Shown here: positions 6,571-14,535 of the stretch, in pieces | Numbering within the stretch: position 1 is the stretch's first letter | Layout of the letters: each line of letters begins with the position of its first letter | NCBI GenBank assembly: GCA_016933055.1 | Contig: JAFGBS010000011.1 | Location: 1 to 54,631 of the forward strand | Origin: Promethearchaeota archaeon | GTDB lineage: Archaea > Asgardarchaeota > Lokiarchaeia > Sigyniarchaeales > Promethearchaeaceae | Direction: 5' to 3' | DNA: 54,631 nt | Position numbers and translations under genes: made by a program | The notes under the pieces: generated by a model | Seen by the model: the letters and a program-made list of their open reading frames with translations, nothing else | The model's database searches: none | What the model was told of the DNA's origin: nothing

Positions 6571-7032
6571 TCAATCCAATAATTCTGCGGGTGTTATTAT
6601 GGAAATATCAGTTAGTTTACGAATTGTATTAACCATTTTTACTATATTTTTAGTTTTAATCTTAACTATATGTTTGAAATTCCAGCTAACCAAATAATCC
6701 ATATTATTTAATACTGCACACGCGATGTGAAGAGCGTCTTCTGCAAAATTTCCTGGAATTGCTCCATGGTCAACATAATCATTTGATAACTCTTGGTCTT
6801 CATTTCCTATTTTCAATACTGTAATTCCATTTGTCAATTCGATCATTTTATTCTTTAATTCAAGATTTGGAGTTAAATTCAATTCAGCAATTGTGATTTC
6901 AGAAATATAGAAACTAAAATCATGTTGCATCTTAAAAAATTCCAAGGTTAAGGTTTTTCGTTCGGGATTGCGTTCATCGAAATATGCAGAAATCACGGAA
7001 GTATCCAAATATACCTTTAGCTTGGATTTCAT
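6571..7032 (-). CDS. PIN-domain ribonuclease toxin
   Basis: The 153-residue product starts KVYLDTSVISAYFDE (first Asp), has ISEITIAELNLTP with the conserved Glu, EDALHIACAVLNNMDYLVSW with the central Asp, and NFKHIV. This is a recognisable VapC subfamily common in archaea and bacteria. The paired gene is probably the 55-residue frame right downstream. No second partner is visible upstream, where 7033-7193 is non-coding. Confidence 0.8.
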   Translation of the reverse strand: MKSKLKVYLDTSVISAYFDERNPERKTLTLEFFKMQHDFSFYISEITIAELNLTPNLELKNKMIELTNGITVLKIGNEDQELSNDYVDHGAIPGNFAEDALHIACAVLNNMDYLVSWNFKHIVKIKTKNIVKMVNTIRKLTDISIITPAELLD

Positions 7033-7193
7033 ATATTCTTTGAAGTAAAATAACTACTAATCATTTGTGGTATAAAATATCTGATCATTTTTTCTGTTTC
7101 AACGAATTTAGATGTTCATCTGATTTAAGACAATCATTGTTTAACGATCTTTTCGTCAAATATGATGAGTTTTTGCTGATAAAGGATGACTTC

Positions 7194-7685
7194 CTAATTG
7201 TGTTGTAGCCATTTTTTCATATATTTTTCTTTTTTTTTCGATATATTCTTTAAATATCTCAATTCTTTGGTTATCGTGTAAAGATCGTTTTTTGTTAATA
7301 TATTCTGGGCGGTTAAAAATTGACATAGATCTATTAGTTGTATAATCTTTGCTCCATATCTAGTTCCTAGAGATAATAAAGGGCGATCTTCAGAAACACC
7401 AAGAAATTCTTTCGTTCTATCTAAATTACTTATCAAACTAGCATCAGCTTCATCAAATCCTAGAGATGTGGAATCTTGATACATTCGATTTATCTGTGTT
7501 GGAAGAATTTGGGTTCTAGCGATATCACATGATGATAATTGAAAATGGTTGATTTCCTTAAGTATTTCGTGAGTAATACATACATTGACAGAGTTATACA
7601 ACGAATCAAGAATTTTTAGTTTATTCTCAAGTATTCCAAGTTTTTTCCACGAAAATGTGTCGACAATTATAGATATTTTTTGCAT
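7194..7685 (-). CDS. PIN-like toxin, divergent module B
   Basis: The 163-residue product begins ISIIVDTFSWKKLGIL (first Asp) and carries CITHEILKEINHF, GFDEADASLI and SEDRPLLSLG, the same acidic motifs as the product of 4205-4717. A decayed copy of its middle part lies at 4753-4925. It is transcribed away from the RHH antitoxin at 7738 across 52 bases. Toxin activity is inferred from the PIN-like motifs and the linked antitoxin. Confidence 0.68.
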   Translation of the reverse strand: MQKISIIVDTFSWKKLGILENKLKILDSLYNSVNVCITHEILKEINHFQLSSCDIARTQILPTQINRMYQDSTSLGFDEADASLISNLDRTKEFLGVSEDRPLLSLGTRYGAKIIQLIDLCQFLTAQNILTKNDLYTITKELRYLKNISKKKEKYMKKWLQHN

Positions 7686-7737
7686 TATATTATTTCTACC
7701 CTTTACTTTATATAATCTTGAGTACTAAATATACTTA
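7686..7737. promoter_or_regulatory. Shared bidirectional promoter of divergent TA module B
   Basis: Fifty-two bases separate the two starts and include actttatataatc, a good archaeal TATA box for the antitoxin about 27 bases before its ATG, and tatatta on the other side for the toxin. It is organised like 4162-4204. Confidence 0.55.
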
Positions 7738-8070
7738 ATGAGTCAAATCAATATTAAAATTAATGAAGAAATGGATCAATTATTAAATTACATAGCGCAA
7801 AAGCGTAAAATCGCTAAATCAACCTTAGCAAAAGAACTTTTATTAGAAAATATTCAGGATAAAATACTGCCTGAGTTATTAGAAGAATATGAACAGGGAA
7901 ATATAGGATTAAAAAAAATCATGCGATTAACCGGAATTGATGCAGATAGACTTCTTGCCAAAATAGTTGAACAGGGTATTGAATGTCCTATTACTCCTGA
8001 AATTGATGATTATACAACCAAATTAACAGAGGATTTAATAAACAAAACGAAACTGATAGCAAAAAAGTGA
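7738..8070 (+). CDS. RHH/UPF0175-like antitoxin, divergent module B
   Basis: The 110-residue product has an RHH domain (SQINIKINEEMDQLLNYIAQ, then AKSTLAKELLLENI), a UPF0175-type helix-turn-helix (YEQGNIGLKKIMRLTGI) and a conserved tail (ECPITPEIDDYT) ending in Lys residues. This is the intact reference for relics at 71-298, 3571-3693, 4923-4970 and 9493-9710. It should repress the shared promoter and neutralise the PIN-like toxin encoded divergently. Confidence 0.75.
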   Translation: MSQINIKINEEMDQLLNYIAQKRKIAKSTLAKELLLENIQDKILPELLEEYEQGNIGLKKIMRLTGIDADRLLAKIVEQGIECPITPEIDDYTTKLTEDLINKTKLIAKK

Positions 8071-8100
8071 TGTATCGGATTTTTTTACAGTAGAAAATGT

Positions 8101-8241
8101 ACAACCTTTGGAATAATCGACTATGATTCCGGAAGAGATCTGGTCTGATTCGGCAATTTTTTCTTCCGAAAATTTAATATAAAGCACATCGGCAACCTTA
8201 TCAAATGAAAAATCGATAAGTAAATGAAAAATTCCTTCCAA
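8101..8241 (-). pseudogene. DUF2283 gene, 3'-truncated
   Basis: The reverse strand encodes FDKVADVLYIKFSEEKIAES and GIIVDYSKG, the standard DUF2283 core. The sequence then loses similarity where the family continues with a strand and helix, and runs into the 3' end of the antitoxin gene. The related relic at 1239-1290 breaks off at the same point, suggesting both derive from one damaged copy. The function of DUF2283 is unknown. From 8242 to 8433 I see no gene. Confidence 0.65.
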
Positions 8242-8433
8242 ATATGTAGTTGGGAAACCTCCTTATTATCATGTTAGAACAAATTTCTCCTATCCAACAT
8301 AAATCCTTTGAAAATTGTACAAGAGAATAGGAAATTAAGAGAATACCGGTGAAACAAACAATACTCACGCACCAAAATTCTTTTATCAAAGACACTCTTG
8401 ATCGTTAATTAGTTTGGATACTATGGACAATTG

Positions 8434-8622
8434 ATGCCGAATATTTATTATTCCAAAAAGTATAATTCCTTTAGAGAGATGCAATCCCCAATATTAACCC
8501 CAAAAAGTATCCCATTGCTGAAAAAAAAGGTTAAGGAGTATAAAATGAGTCTTTTAGCTATTTTTGGGTCTTATGGTCGTAATGAACAAAAACAAGAAAG
8601 TGATTTGGATGGTGAAATCTGA
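8434..8622 (+). pseudogene. MNT nucleotidyltransferase with internal deletion
   Basis: The 62-codon frame (ATG at 8434) carries LLAIFGSYGRNEQ and ESDLD, the GSxxR and first Asp-pair motifs of minimal nucleotidyltransferases. It then jumps straight to GEI-stop, the family's last residues (compare YDEI-stop at 5357-5368). About half the protein, including the third catalytic Asp, is missing, so AMPylation activity should be lost. It still overlaps a HEPN relic. Confidence 0.75.
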
Positions 8623-8743
8623 CCATTTTTATCTTACTCATATCCATAATTCTCTGAGTAAAATTGATTCCTATATTGAGGATATTGAATATGAGAAGTT
8701 TGTAAATACCTCTCTAAATCATGATGCAGTGTTAAGACAGTAG
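8612..8743 (+). pseudogene. HEPN toxin relic, truncated by stop
   Basis: A GTG-started frame reads KSDHFYLTHIHNSLSKIDSY, then EDIEYEKFVNTSLNHDAVLRQ and a stop. This is the first third of a HEPN/DUF86 RNase toxin; the RxxxxH catalytic motif would lie further on and is absent. Loss of both MNT and HEPN activity suggests joint decay of the module. Confidence 0.7.
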
Positions 8744-8778
8744 ATATCACAACATTTGAATTGGAAATACTTCTCCTT

Positions 8779-8816
8779 AATAAGTAAAAAACCATAAATA
8801 CGTGAAATTACTTATT
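8779..8816. promoter_or_regulatory. Inverted-repeat operator before vapB
   Basis: AATAAGTAA at 8779-8787 and TTACTTATT at 8808-8816 form a perfect 9-base inverted repeat with a 20-base spacer, ending six bases before the ATG at 8823. It is a likely VapB/VapBC autoregulation site. It also supports the start at 8823 over the GTG at 8802, which would fall inside the operator. Confidence 0.6.
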
Positions 8817-8822
8817 CTCATA

Positions 8823-9101
8823 ATGACAAATGTGACATTTAGTGTGGATGATGAATTGAATAAGCGCATGAAATCTCATCCAGAAATAAAATGGAGTGAA
8901 GTTTGCAGGCAGGCTATCCTTAAATACTTGGAACAACATGAGTATTCAGCAAAAATGTCTACAGACGAGCTCAGATCACGACTATCTCCCAGAACAAAAC
9001 AATTAATCAAATCACTTCCTTTGAAGGATGCCAGTAAATTAGCTCGAAATAGTCGTGAAGCAGATAGAAAAAGGGTTCAAAAATCAAACGGAGATTCATA
9101 A
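8823..9101 (+). CDS. VapB-type RHH antitoxin
   Basis: From 8823 the 92-residue product starts MTNVTFSVDDELNKRMKSH and continues EIKWSEVCRQAILKYLEQ, a standard archaeal VapB ribbon-helix-helix domain. A flexible basic C-terminal segment for toxin binding follows. The stop codon is two bases before the VapC ATG. It should repress the operon through the inverted repeat and neutralise the PIN toxin. Confidence 0.85.
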   Translation: MTNVTFSVDDELNKRMKSHPEIKWSEVCRQAILKYLEQHEYSAKMSTDELRSRLSPRTKQLIKSLPLKDASKLARNSREADRKRVQKSNGDS

Positions 9102-9103
9102 TT

Positions 9104-9475
9104 ATGTATCTTCTGGATACAAATGCCATGATTGTGCTGCATGAAGACCTAAAATCTTGGAAGAATGAAGAGAATCTTTTTACTACCATTTTAAATGTAA
9201 TTGAATTCCCAATCGCATTACGCATGGATGTTTTAACCATTCTCTTTCCATTACCTGAATCTTATATAAAAGGAATAGAATATTCCACCAATTTAAGGAA
9301 AAAAGGTACTCCGATTGCTACAATTGATATTATGATTGGAGTTCTTGCAGTTGAACATGGATTAACATTAGTTACTGATGACAAAGATTTTACAGCTTTG
9401 CAAAAAATTGAATCCAAACTTAACATTTGTAATACCTCCAAATTTATTGATAGTTTGTTATCAAAAAAGAAATAA
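9104..9475 (+). CDS. VapC PIN-domain toxin
   Basis: The 123-residue product starts MYLLDTNAMIVL with the first catalytic Asp at residue 5 and has ILNVIEFPIAL with the conserved Glu. TPIATIDIMIGVLAVEHGL and LVTDDKDFTAL give the third and fourth acidic positions. It has the usual length for VapC and is coupled to the VapB gene. It appears intact. Confidence 0.87.
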   Translation: MYLLDTNAMIVLHEDLKSWKNEENLFTTILNVIEFPIALRMDVLTILFPLPESYIKGIEYSTNLRKKGTPIATIDIMIGVLAVEHGLTLVTDDKDFTALQKIESKLNICNTSKFIDSLLSKKK

Positions 9476-9492
9476 GAGTTGAATTCAGAAAT

Positions 9493-9710
9493 ATGCCTAA
9501 CCTCCCAGAAGAAAATGAGCATACCAAGGAAAACAAATTGGAAAAATCAATACCCGAATTATTAGATGAGTAGCAACAGGGCAAAATCGGGTTAAAAAAA
9601 TCATTCACCTTACTGGGATTGATGTAGATAATCTTCTTGCCAAAATACTTGAACTGAATATTGAATGTCCTATTACTCCAGAAATAGATGATTACACTGA
9701 ATACATCTAA
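9493..9710 (+). pseudogene. UPF0175-like antitoxin with stop and frameshift
   Basis: ATG at 9493 opens MPNLPEENEHTKENKLEK, followed by PELLDE, a TAG, then QQGKIGLKK. After a frameshift it reads LTGIDVDNLLAKILELNIECPITPEIDDYT. The frameshift is a one-base contraction of an A-run (seven A against eight in the intact gene at 7738-8070). The N-terminus does not match an RHH domain. The copy ends directly against a surface-protein fragment. Confidence 0.75.
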
Positions 9711-9714
9711 TACT

Positions 9715-10086
9715 TTCATTGCTGGTGCAAGTGCAGATAATTAAGTGCGACTACCCTTGGAATCAACTGGCACCTATAATTTTTTCGTGGATTGGGGGGA
9801 TAGTTCCAGTGATACGATTACATCGTGGGATCAATCGGAAGTCTTGCATACATATCCAGCGCCCGGGGTATATGCCACTAATATTACAGGGACTATCATT
9901 GGATTTAACTTTCAAGGTCAAGGAGATAGGGGAAAAATAATGGACATTCAACAATGGGGATCGCTACAACTAGGAAACACGGGAGGATATTTCCACGGAT
10001 GTATTTATTTAGATATTTCAGCAGTTGACGAATTGGATTTGAATGGAACCACCAATTTTTCACCAATGTTTTTTGGATGCACGTGA
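9715..10086 (+). pseudogene. Fragment of a BspA-like (DUF285) surface protein gene
   Basis: This frame encodes LPLESTGTYNFFVDWGD through IQQWGSLQLGN to LDLNGTTNFSPMFFGCT and a stop. It is closely similar to residues about 75-190 of the surface protein at 20994-22865 (LPLESSGNYNFLVDWGD). An in-frame TAA replaces the Gln codon before the similarity becomes strong. Signal peptide, DUF285 repeats and membrane anchor are all missing. It is a transposed piece of that gene family, about 11 kb from the intact copy. Confidence 0.78.
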
Positions 10087-11184
10087 CTTAAACAAGTGTA
10101 GATTCTCCATAAAAATTGATATTTTTAAGCATTTGTAGCTATGAATCCAAGCATAAGGAGAAACAGTGGAAACTAAAAAAAAATAGAAAAAGCAAAAGAA
10201 ATGAGAATGACGCGAATGGCCGAATCGTACCTAAATGGGGATCTACGGCATTTTTAGGAACATAGTATTCTTAAAAATCGTAATCAAACTTTTAGGTGAT
10301 TTCTGGGAGGAATTGTTGAATTTCAGCTATTTTTTTTCTGAAAAGATACCTTTAGTTGCAGTATATACAGATTCTAACTCCTCCAACTCACGAGGAGCGT
10401 CCATGTTTGTCTGTTATAATAAGCTGCATAGGTTTAAGGCTATGTTTGACTATGTACATAAATAGAAAATGGATGCAAAAGAAAAAAACACACAAATGAT
10501 AGTGAAAGAAATGAAATTGAAAATAAGGTCGATAAAATGACTCTTGGGGATGAATTGCTTGAAAGGGAATTTGAAAGAGAAAAACTCGCTAAGAAAATTC
10601 TTGCAAAACACAAATTGGGAAAGCATGAGACTTCATAATCTCGGTTTTTAAAAATAGTGACGACGTGTAAAAAATCGGTCAAGAATCGATATAACAATGA
10701 AAACCTTCTGCCTAAAATCCTTTGCATAATCCATAAATGCCAAAGCAAAGAGTGAATTGGTGAAAAATCAATAACCTGCTAAGATTAATTCGTGGGAAAA
10801 TGAGTTCTGTGATAATCGGAGTGTATACACATTTCCTTAATCAAAAATGGAAAAAAACTGAGAAAAACTATCTTCGTCGCATTCTGGTAGAAAACAATAA
10901 CCCAATTGATTATCCTCTTCTCAATGAACAGATTCCTGCACCAAATATTGAATGATATTTTTATACATTTCTCTAACTATTCAATAGGTATGGATTTACA
11001 GCTCCTGATGAGGAGATAAAGATTTCTTGCTCCAATACTGCTTCGTGCATCTTCAATATCTTGCTGAGAAGTGCAAAAATACGAAAAACTAAAAGAACTT
11101 CAAACGGCATACGGCACCCTTTCTTGGACATATAAGTTAGATGGTTAGTTATTTACGTTTTCCTAGAAGTATTGATATTGATTA
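10087..11184. other. 1.1 kb without a convincing gene; short charged frames
   Basis: No frame looks like an intact gene. Three plus-strand stretches read like protein debris. One, near 10180-10255, reads EKAKEMRMTRMAESYLNG. A lysine/glutamate-rich frame at 10462-10638 has MTLGDELLEREFEREKL and its only ATG at 10537. A 51-codon frame at 10800-10955 reads NYLRRILVENNNPIDYPLLN, reminiscent of antitoxin tails. None can be assigned. Longer frames at 10235-10465 (+) and 10440-10748 (-) look random in composition. Confidence 0.4.
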
Positions 11185-12600
11185 ATGAAAATGAAGGACG
11201 AACCAAAGGAAACGAACGGCTATTTAAATGGTAATTCCGATGATCGTGATGATTTTGACCTCCATATTGACGAATTTGCTAAACCAAGAAAGTATGCTCA
11301 AAAAGTTCCGTTTAAAATTCGACTTAAAAACGCATTCAAGGGTCTTACTTGGAAGACATGGTTCTGGTTTAGTATTATAATGCTTGTTGTGGCATTTACT
11401 GCATTCGCTCTGATTCAGCTTATCCGTGATCCCAGCTGGATATTTAAGAAAGTAATGCAGATCATTACCCCAATAATCAGAATCGAGGGGTGGGGGTTTT
11501 TGTTATTTGTAATTTTCATGGCTTTACAAGGAGTTATGCTTATTGGGGGAGAAGTTATGCTACTCACCTCGGGATTGATCTGGGGTACGTGGGTTGGTGT
11601 AGGAATAGGTCAAGTAGGCTTATTCTTTGCCGCTGTGGTTTCATATGAAATTGGTATTCGAGGAGGAAAACCTGTTGCAGAGAGATTTATAGGAGAAGAT
11701 CTCTACGTATTTGACTTTTATATGATGAAATACGGAAATCCCACTCTACTTCTCACTCGTGCTATTCCTGCATTCCCATATGAGGTCATCTCATTCGCTG
11801 CGGGATTTCTCGGGATACGAAGGCGTGATTATTATCTACTTACCTTTATTGGTTCTCTCCCTCGATGTTTGTTCTATGCTTTTATTGGTGCACAATTAAG
11901 ACCTGAAGATGGAAATCTTGATAGTTTGATACAAAACGAAGAGTTATTAAACGAGTTTATCCAAGCAGGCACTGCCAAATTCAATATTATAATTATATGG
12001 GCTATTGTTATCATTGGTGCTGGATTTGTGATCTATAAGTTTTGGCTAGCGAAATATCTTAAGTGGAAACGTGTTCAGCATGAAATTTCTGAATTAGATG
12101 AAGAAGGACATCTAGAAGAGTATGGATTTAGTAAGCACACTATACAAGCCCTCGTTGATGGAGAAATTCCTGCAAAAGCTCATAAGGTCATGGGATTCTT
12201 CACAATAACTGACGAAGAGGGAAACATAATGCTCCGAGAGACAATTGAAGTGATGGGTGATCTTATCTTAGGTCGAAAAATTCCCGATGAAATGGATGAT
12301 ATAGAAATTCATTATCCTGACGCAAATCTTAATGATAGATTATGGCTTCGTTTAGCGAAAAACTATCGGCTCTTGTTAAAAGATGTATTTGAATCGAAAG
12401 ACGCAGATATGATTGCTCACATGCTGGAGGGGATCGGTCACTGCTATTACAAATTGGGAGATAAGAAAGATGCAGGAAGAATTTTCGAGAAATCTAAGAT
12501 TATCTATCACCAAGCCGGTAAGAGAGAAGAAGCTATGAGAGTAGATAATTTCTTAGAAAGTCATTTTACTCAACCTAACAGAAATATCTTTTTTTACTGA
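11185..12600 (+). CDS. VTT-domain (DedA/TVP38-TMEM64 type) membrane protein with helical C-terminal domain
   Basis: The 471-residue product has an acidic cytoplasmic N-terminus (about 1-58) and a first membrane helix (FSIIMLVVAFTAFALIQ). A VTT core follows at about 95-245: GEVMLLTSGLIWG, RGGKPVAERFIG, TRAIPAFPYEVISFAAGFLG with the conserved Arg and Pro, and GSLPRCLFYAFIGAQL. A last helix lies near 270-290. From about 300 it is soluble: a linker plus TPR-like helices (LEGIGHCYYKLGDKKDAGRIF, near 410-440). VTT proteins are linked to lipid scrambling and membrane homeostasis; the soluble TPR-like tail suggests a cytosolic partner. The ATG at 11191 is an alternative start. Confidence 0.8.
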   Translation: MKMKDEPKETNGYLNGNSDDRDDFDLHIDEFAKPRKYAQKVPFKIRLKNAFKGLTWKTWFWFSIIMLVVAFTAFALIQLIRDPSWIFKKVMQIITPIIRIEGWGFLLFVIFMALQGVMLIGGEVMLLTSGLIWGTWVGVGIGQVGLFFAAVVSYEIGIRGGKPVAERFIGEDLYVFDFYMMKYGNPTLLLTRAIPAFPYEVISFAAGFLGIRRRDYYLLTFIGSLPRCLFYAFIGAQLRPEDGNLDSLIQNEELLNEFIQAGTAKFNIIIIWAIVIIGAGFVIYKFWLAKYLKWKRVQHEISELDEEGHLEEYGFSKHTIQALVDGEIPAKAHKVMGFFTITDEEGNIMLRETIEVMGDLILGRKIPDEMDDIEIHYPDANLNDRLWLRLAKNYRLLLKDVFESKDADMIAHMLEGIGHCYYKLGDKKDAGRIFEKSKIIYHQAGKREEAMRVDNFLESHFTQPNRNIFFY

Positions 12601-12953
12601 TTAATTGAAGGTTAATAACTAATATTTCGACATTGGGAGATACTAGATCTCTATTGGATTTGTGAAATTTTTGGGTGGGAATTTATAACTACAAATTCAA
12701 TTTGTGAAGAATTTAGGGCTCTTTGACCTTGCGATATCCAATAATTGTTGGAATTTTCAATGTGTTTTTACCATTAGCTTACTCTCCAACCTATCCTACT
12801 TTTCTCTTTCTATAGTTCATTCTCCGACTTAACCACCTGTAGTGGCCAATCTCATAGTTAATTCAATTTTCTTTAAATATAAAACTTTGATATATATATT
12901 TATAACATAATGCTACGCAGATTCAGTTTTTACCTAATAGTATTAGTCCATTT
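12601..12953. other. Intergenic region ending in a TATA-rich promoter-like stretch
   Basis: No gene seen. The last part (about 12870-12900) has tttaaatataaaac and gatatatatatttataac, strong archaeal TATA-like sequences placed to start a transcript into the GC-rich island that follows. Confidence 0.4.
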
Positions 12954-13100
12954 GGACGGCGTGGATGTGGGTAGATCTCCTTTATCTACGTTATCACCAC
13001 GGCTCTCCTCCCGTCGAATTTCCCCATGGTAGTGCCGTGGATGCAACGTAGGAGTGCCTATGACCCACGTACTGCTCTACCTACCGCCGTGCCCTACACC
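12954..13100 (+). other. GC-rich island with competing hairpins, candidate structured RNA
   Basis: The base composition changes abruptly to GC-rich within an AT-rich context. Three related segments can pair: CGTGG at 12960-12964, CCACGGC at 12997-13003 and GCCGTGG at 13034-13040. The middle one can pair with either outer one, so two structures exclude each other. Within the first, GTAGAT (12971-12976) and ATCTAC (12984-12989) form a perfect inner stem with a 7-base loop. A TATA-like stretch lies about 55-85 bases upstream. It is not a tRNA, and I do not recognise an RNA family. Confidence 0.4.
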
Positions 13101-13107
13101 ACAGATG

Positions 13108-13260
13108 TTGACTAATCAAGAGTTCCTACAAGAATTACGTAAGATTCACACAGACACATTTGATTGTATAATATTATACTTGGCTGTAGGTTTTGCGGAT
13201 TATTTCATAACTATGTATGATTCATTAAAAGAAACGGTTTATCTTCCGCATTTTGTATGA
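13108..13260 (+). CDS. Possible 50-residue protein downstream of the island
   Basis: A short frame from ATG at 13108 (MLTNQEFLQELRKIHTDTF to LKETVYLPHFV) has protein-like composition. The same frame can be extended to a GTG at 13054 through the GC-rich island, but those added residues look artificial. I do not recognise it. It could be a real small protein or the end of a decayed gene. Confidence 0.3.
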   Translation: MTNQEFLQELRKIHTDTFDCIILYLAVGFADYFITMYDSLKETVYLPHFV

Positions 13261-13398
13261 ATTGGATCACTTCAAATAATAAATCGTTTCAAATCCTTGG
13301 TAAGGAGAGAAACTTTCAGGAATTATAGAAAAATGGTCGATTTAAGAGGGAAATAGAAATAAACAAAACCAAGTTCACTGATTTTGCATAATTCTTCA

Positions 13399-14535
13399 TT
13401 ATTTTTTAGAAATTTTTAAATTCGCTATGAATTGAATGTATGCGCGTGCGTCATCTGGATAATCTTTTTTCTCCTCGAACATGAACGCATCTACGCATGA
13501 TCTGGTAATCTTTTTCACATTTTTGGATGCACACCATCGGAGGAAAATTGGAATGAGTTTTTTCGTTCTTTTTCGCAATTCGTCCTCGAACTCTTCATCA
13601 ATTAAATCTACGGCAAATCTACGAGCGATCTCAATTTTCTCCTGCAATTCTTCGGGTAAATAACGTTCTGGAATCCCATTAACACTGAATTCTCCTCTTG
13701 GTTTAATCATTAGCCAGTTATTTTCGGAATTAGATTCGTTTAGTATTTCTTTGGTTAACTCCTTAACTGACATTTTCCAGAAGAAAACCGGAATTTTCCG
13801 TTCAATAAGCATCTTTTTAGCTAGTTGTTCAATTTCATCAACTTTCATTCGGTAATCAGCGGGTAGAAGATAAGGTCTTTTAATGTGCATTTCCCAGAAC
13901 ATCTCACGAACAAAGTGTAGTTCCTCCCAATCAACCACATCAGGTTTCTTTCGGACGCAATATTCGACTAAAGCCTTGGTAATTTCTTCCTCTGATTTTT
14001 TAAGATAATCAGGGACCTCCTCTTCCCATTCTCTAATCGGAAAGGGATCCATTTGTTCGATAAGTTCCAAAATTTCATCCATAGATTTTCCTGAAGGCAT
14101 AGTACCTTCTTTTTCCTCCTCCTCCTCCTTATTTTCTTCATCGTCTTCATCTTCTTCATCTTCTTCATCTTCCTCGTCGTCGAATAAGTCCTCAATATCT
14201 TCCTCGAATTCTTCCAATCCCATTATTTCTTGCTCTTCTATATCTTCCAGTCCATCATCGTCATCAATTTCTTCGTCGTAGGTATTATCATCTATTTTAT
14301 TCTCGTGGTCATCATCCCCAGATTCTTCTTCGCGATAAGAAGTCGCTCCAACTTTCCGAGAATTTCGATGAAAGTGCTCTAAAATGACATTTGGTAATTC
14401 AATGAGTTGCTCAAGAATAATACACTCCTTATTCCCCCAAAACTTGCAGTTTTCAGAAATGCAAGTATCCTTCATAATCGGACAGATGAGAGTGGAACTC
14501 CTAAAATCCTCTCTTTTGATCCCCAACTTATTCAT
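13399..14535 (-). CDS. Acidic protein with N-terminal Cys cluster, unknown function
   Basis: From ATG at 14535 (a GTG at 14547 is also in frame) the product has 378 residues in three zones. Residues about 15-45 hold four Cys spaced C-x6-C-x4-C-x7-C (starting CPIMKDTC), suited to zinc or an iron-sulfur cluster. Residues about 65-145 are a very acidic, probably disordered segment rich in Asp and Glu runs. Residues about 150-378 are mostly helical with many Glu/Lys (MDEILELIEQMDPFPIREW, RRFAVDLIDEEFEDEL) and no catalytic motif that I recognise. There is no signal peptide or membrane helix. It is transcribed alone. A chromatin, RNA or ribosome-associated role is conceivable, but this is speculation. 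Confidence 0.6.
   Translation of the reverse strand: MNKLGIKREDFRSSTLICPIMKDTCISENCKFWGNKECIILEQLIELPNVILEHFHRNSRKVGATSYREEESGDDDHENKIDDNTYDEEIDDDDGLEDIEEQEIMGLEEFEEDIEDLFDDEEDEEDEEDEDDEENKEEEEEKEGTMPSGKSMDEILELIEQMDPFPIREWEEEVPDYLKKSEEEITKALVEYCVRKKPDVVDWEELHFVREMFWEMHIKRPYLLPADYRMKVDEIEQLAKKMLIERKIPVFFWKMSVKELTKEILNESNSENNWLMIKPRGEFSVNGIPERYLPEELQEKIEIARRFAVDLIDEEFEDELRKRTKKLIPIFLRWCASKNVKKITRSCVDAFMFEEKKDYPDDARAYIQFIANLKISKK

Noticed and set aside
1..9710. CRISPR array or integron explanation for the repeated elements
   Set aside because: Repeats are gene fragments of differing length, not regularly spaced short repeats, and no integrase or attachment-site array is seen.
10235..10465. 76-codon plus-strand open frame
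   Set aside because: No recognisable pattern, no promoter, and it lies in a stretch of gene debris.
10440..10748. 102-codon minus-strand open frame
   Set aside because: Composition rich in Phe/Leu/Ser without domain pattern; it mirrors a Lys/Glu-rich plus-strand stretch and is probably a shadow of it.
12954..13100. tRNA or RNase P RNA in the GC-rich island
   Set aside because: No T-loop consensus or acceptor stem of tRNA, and no RNase P core motifs could be found.
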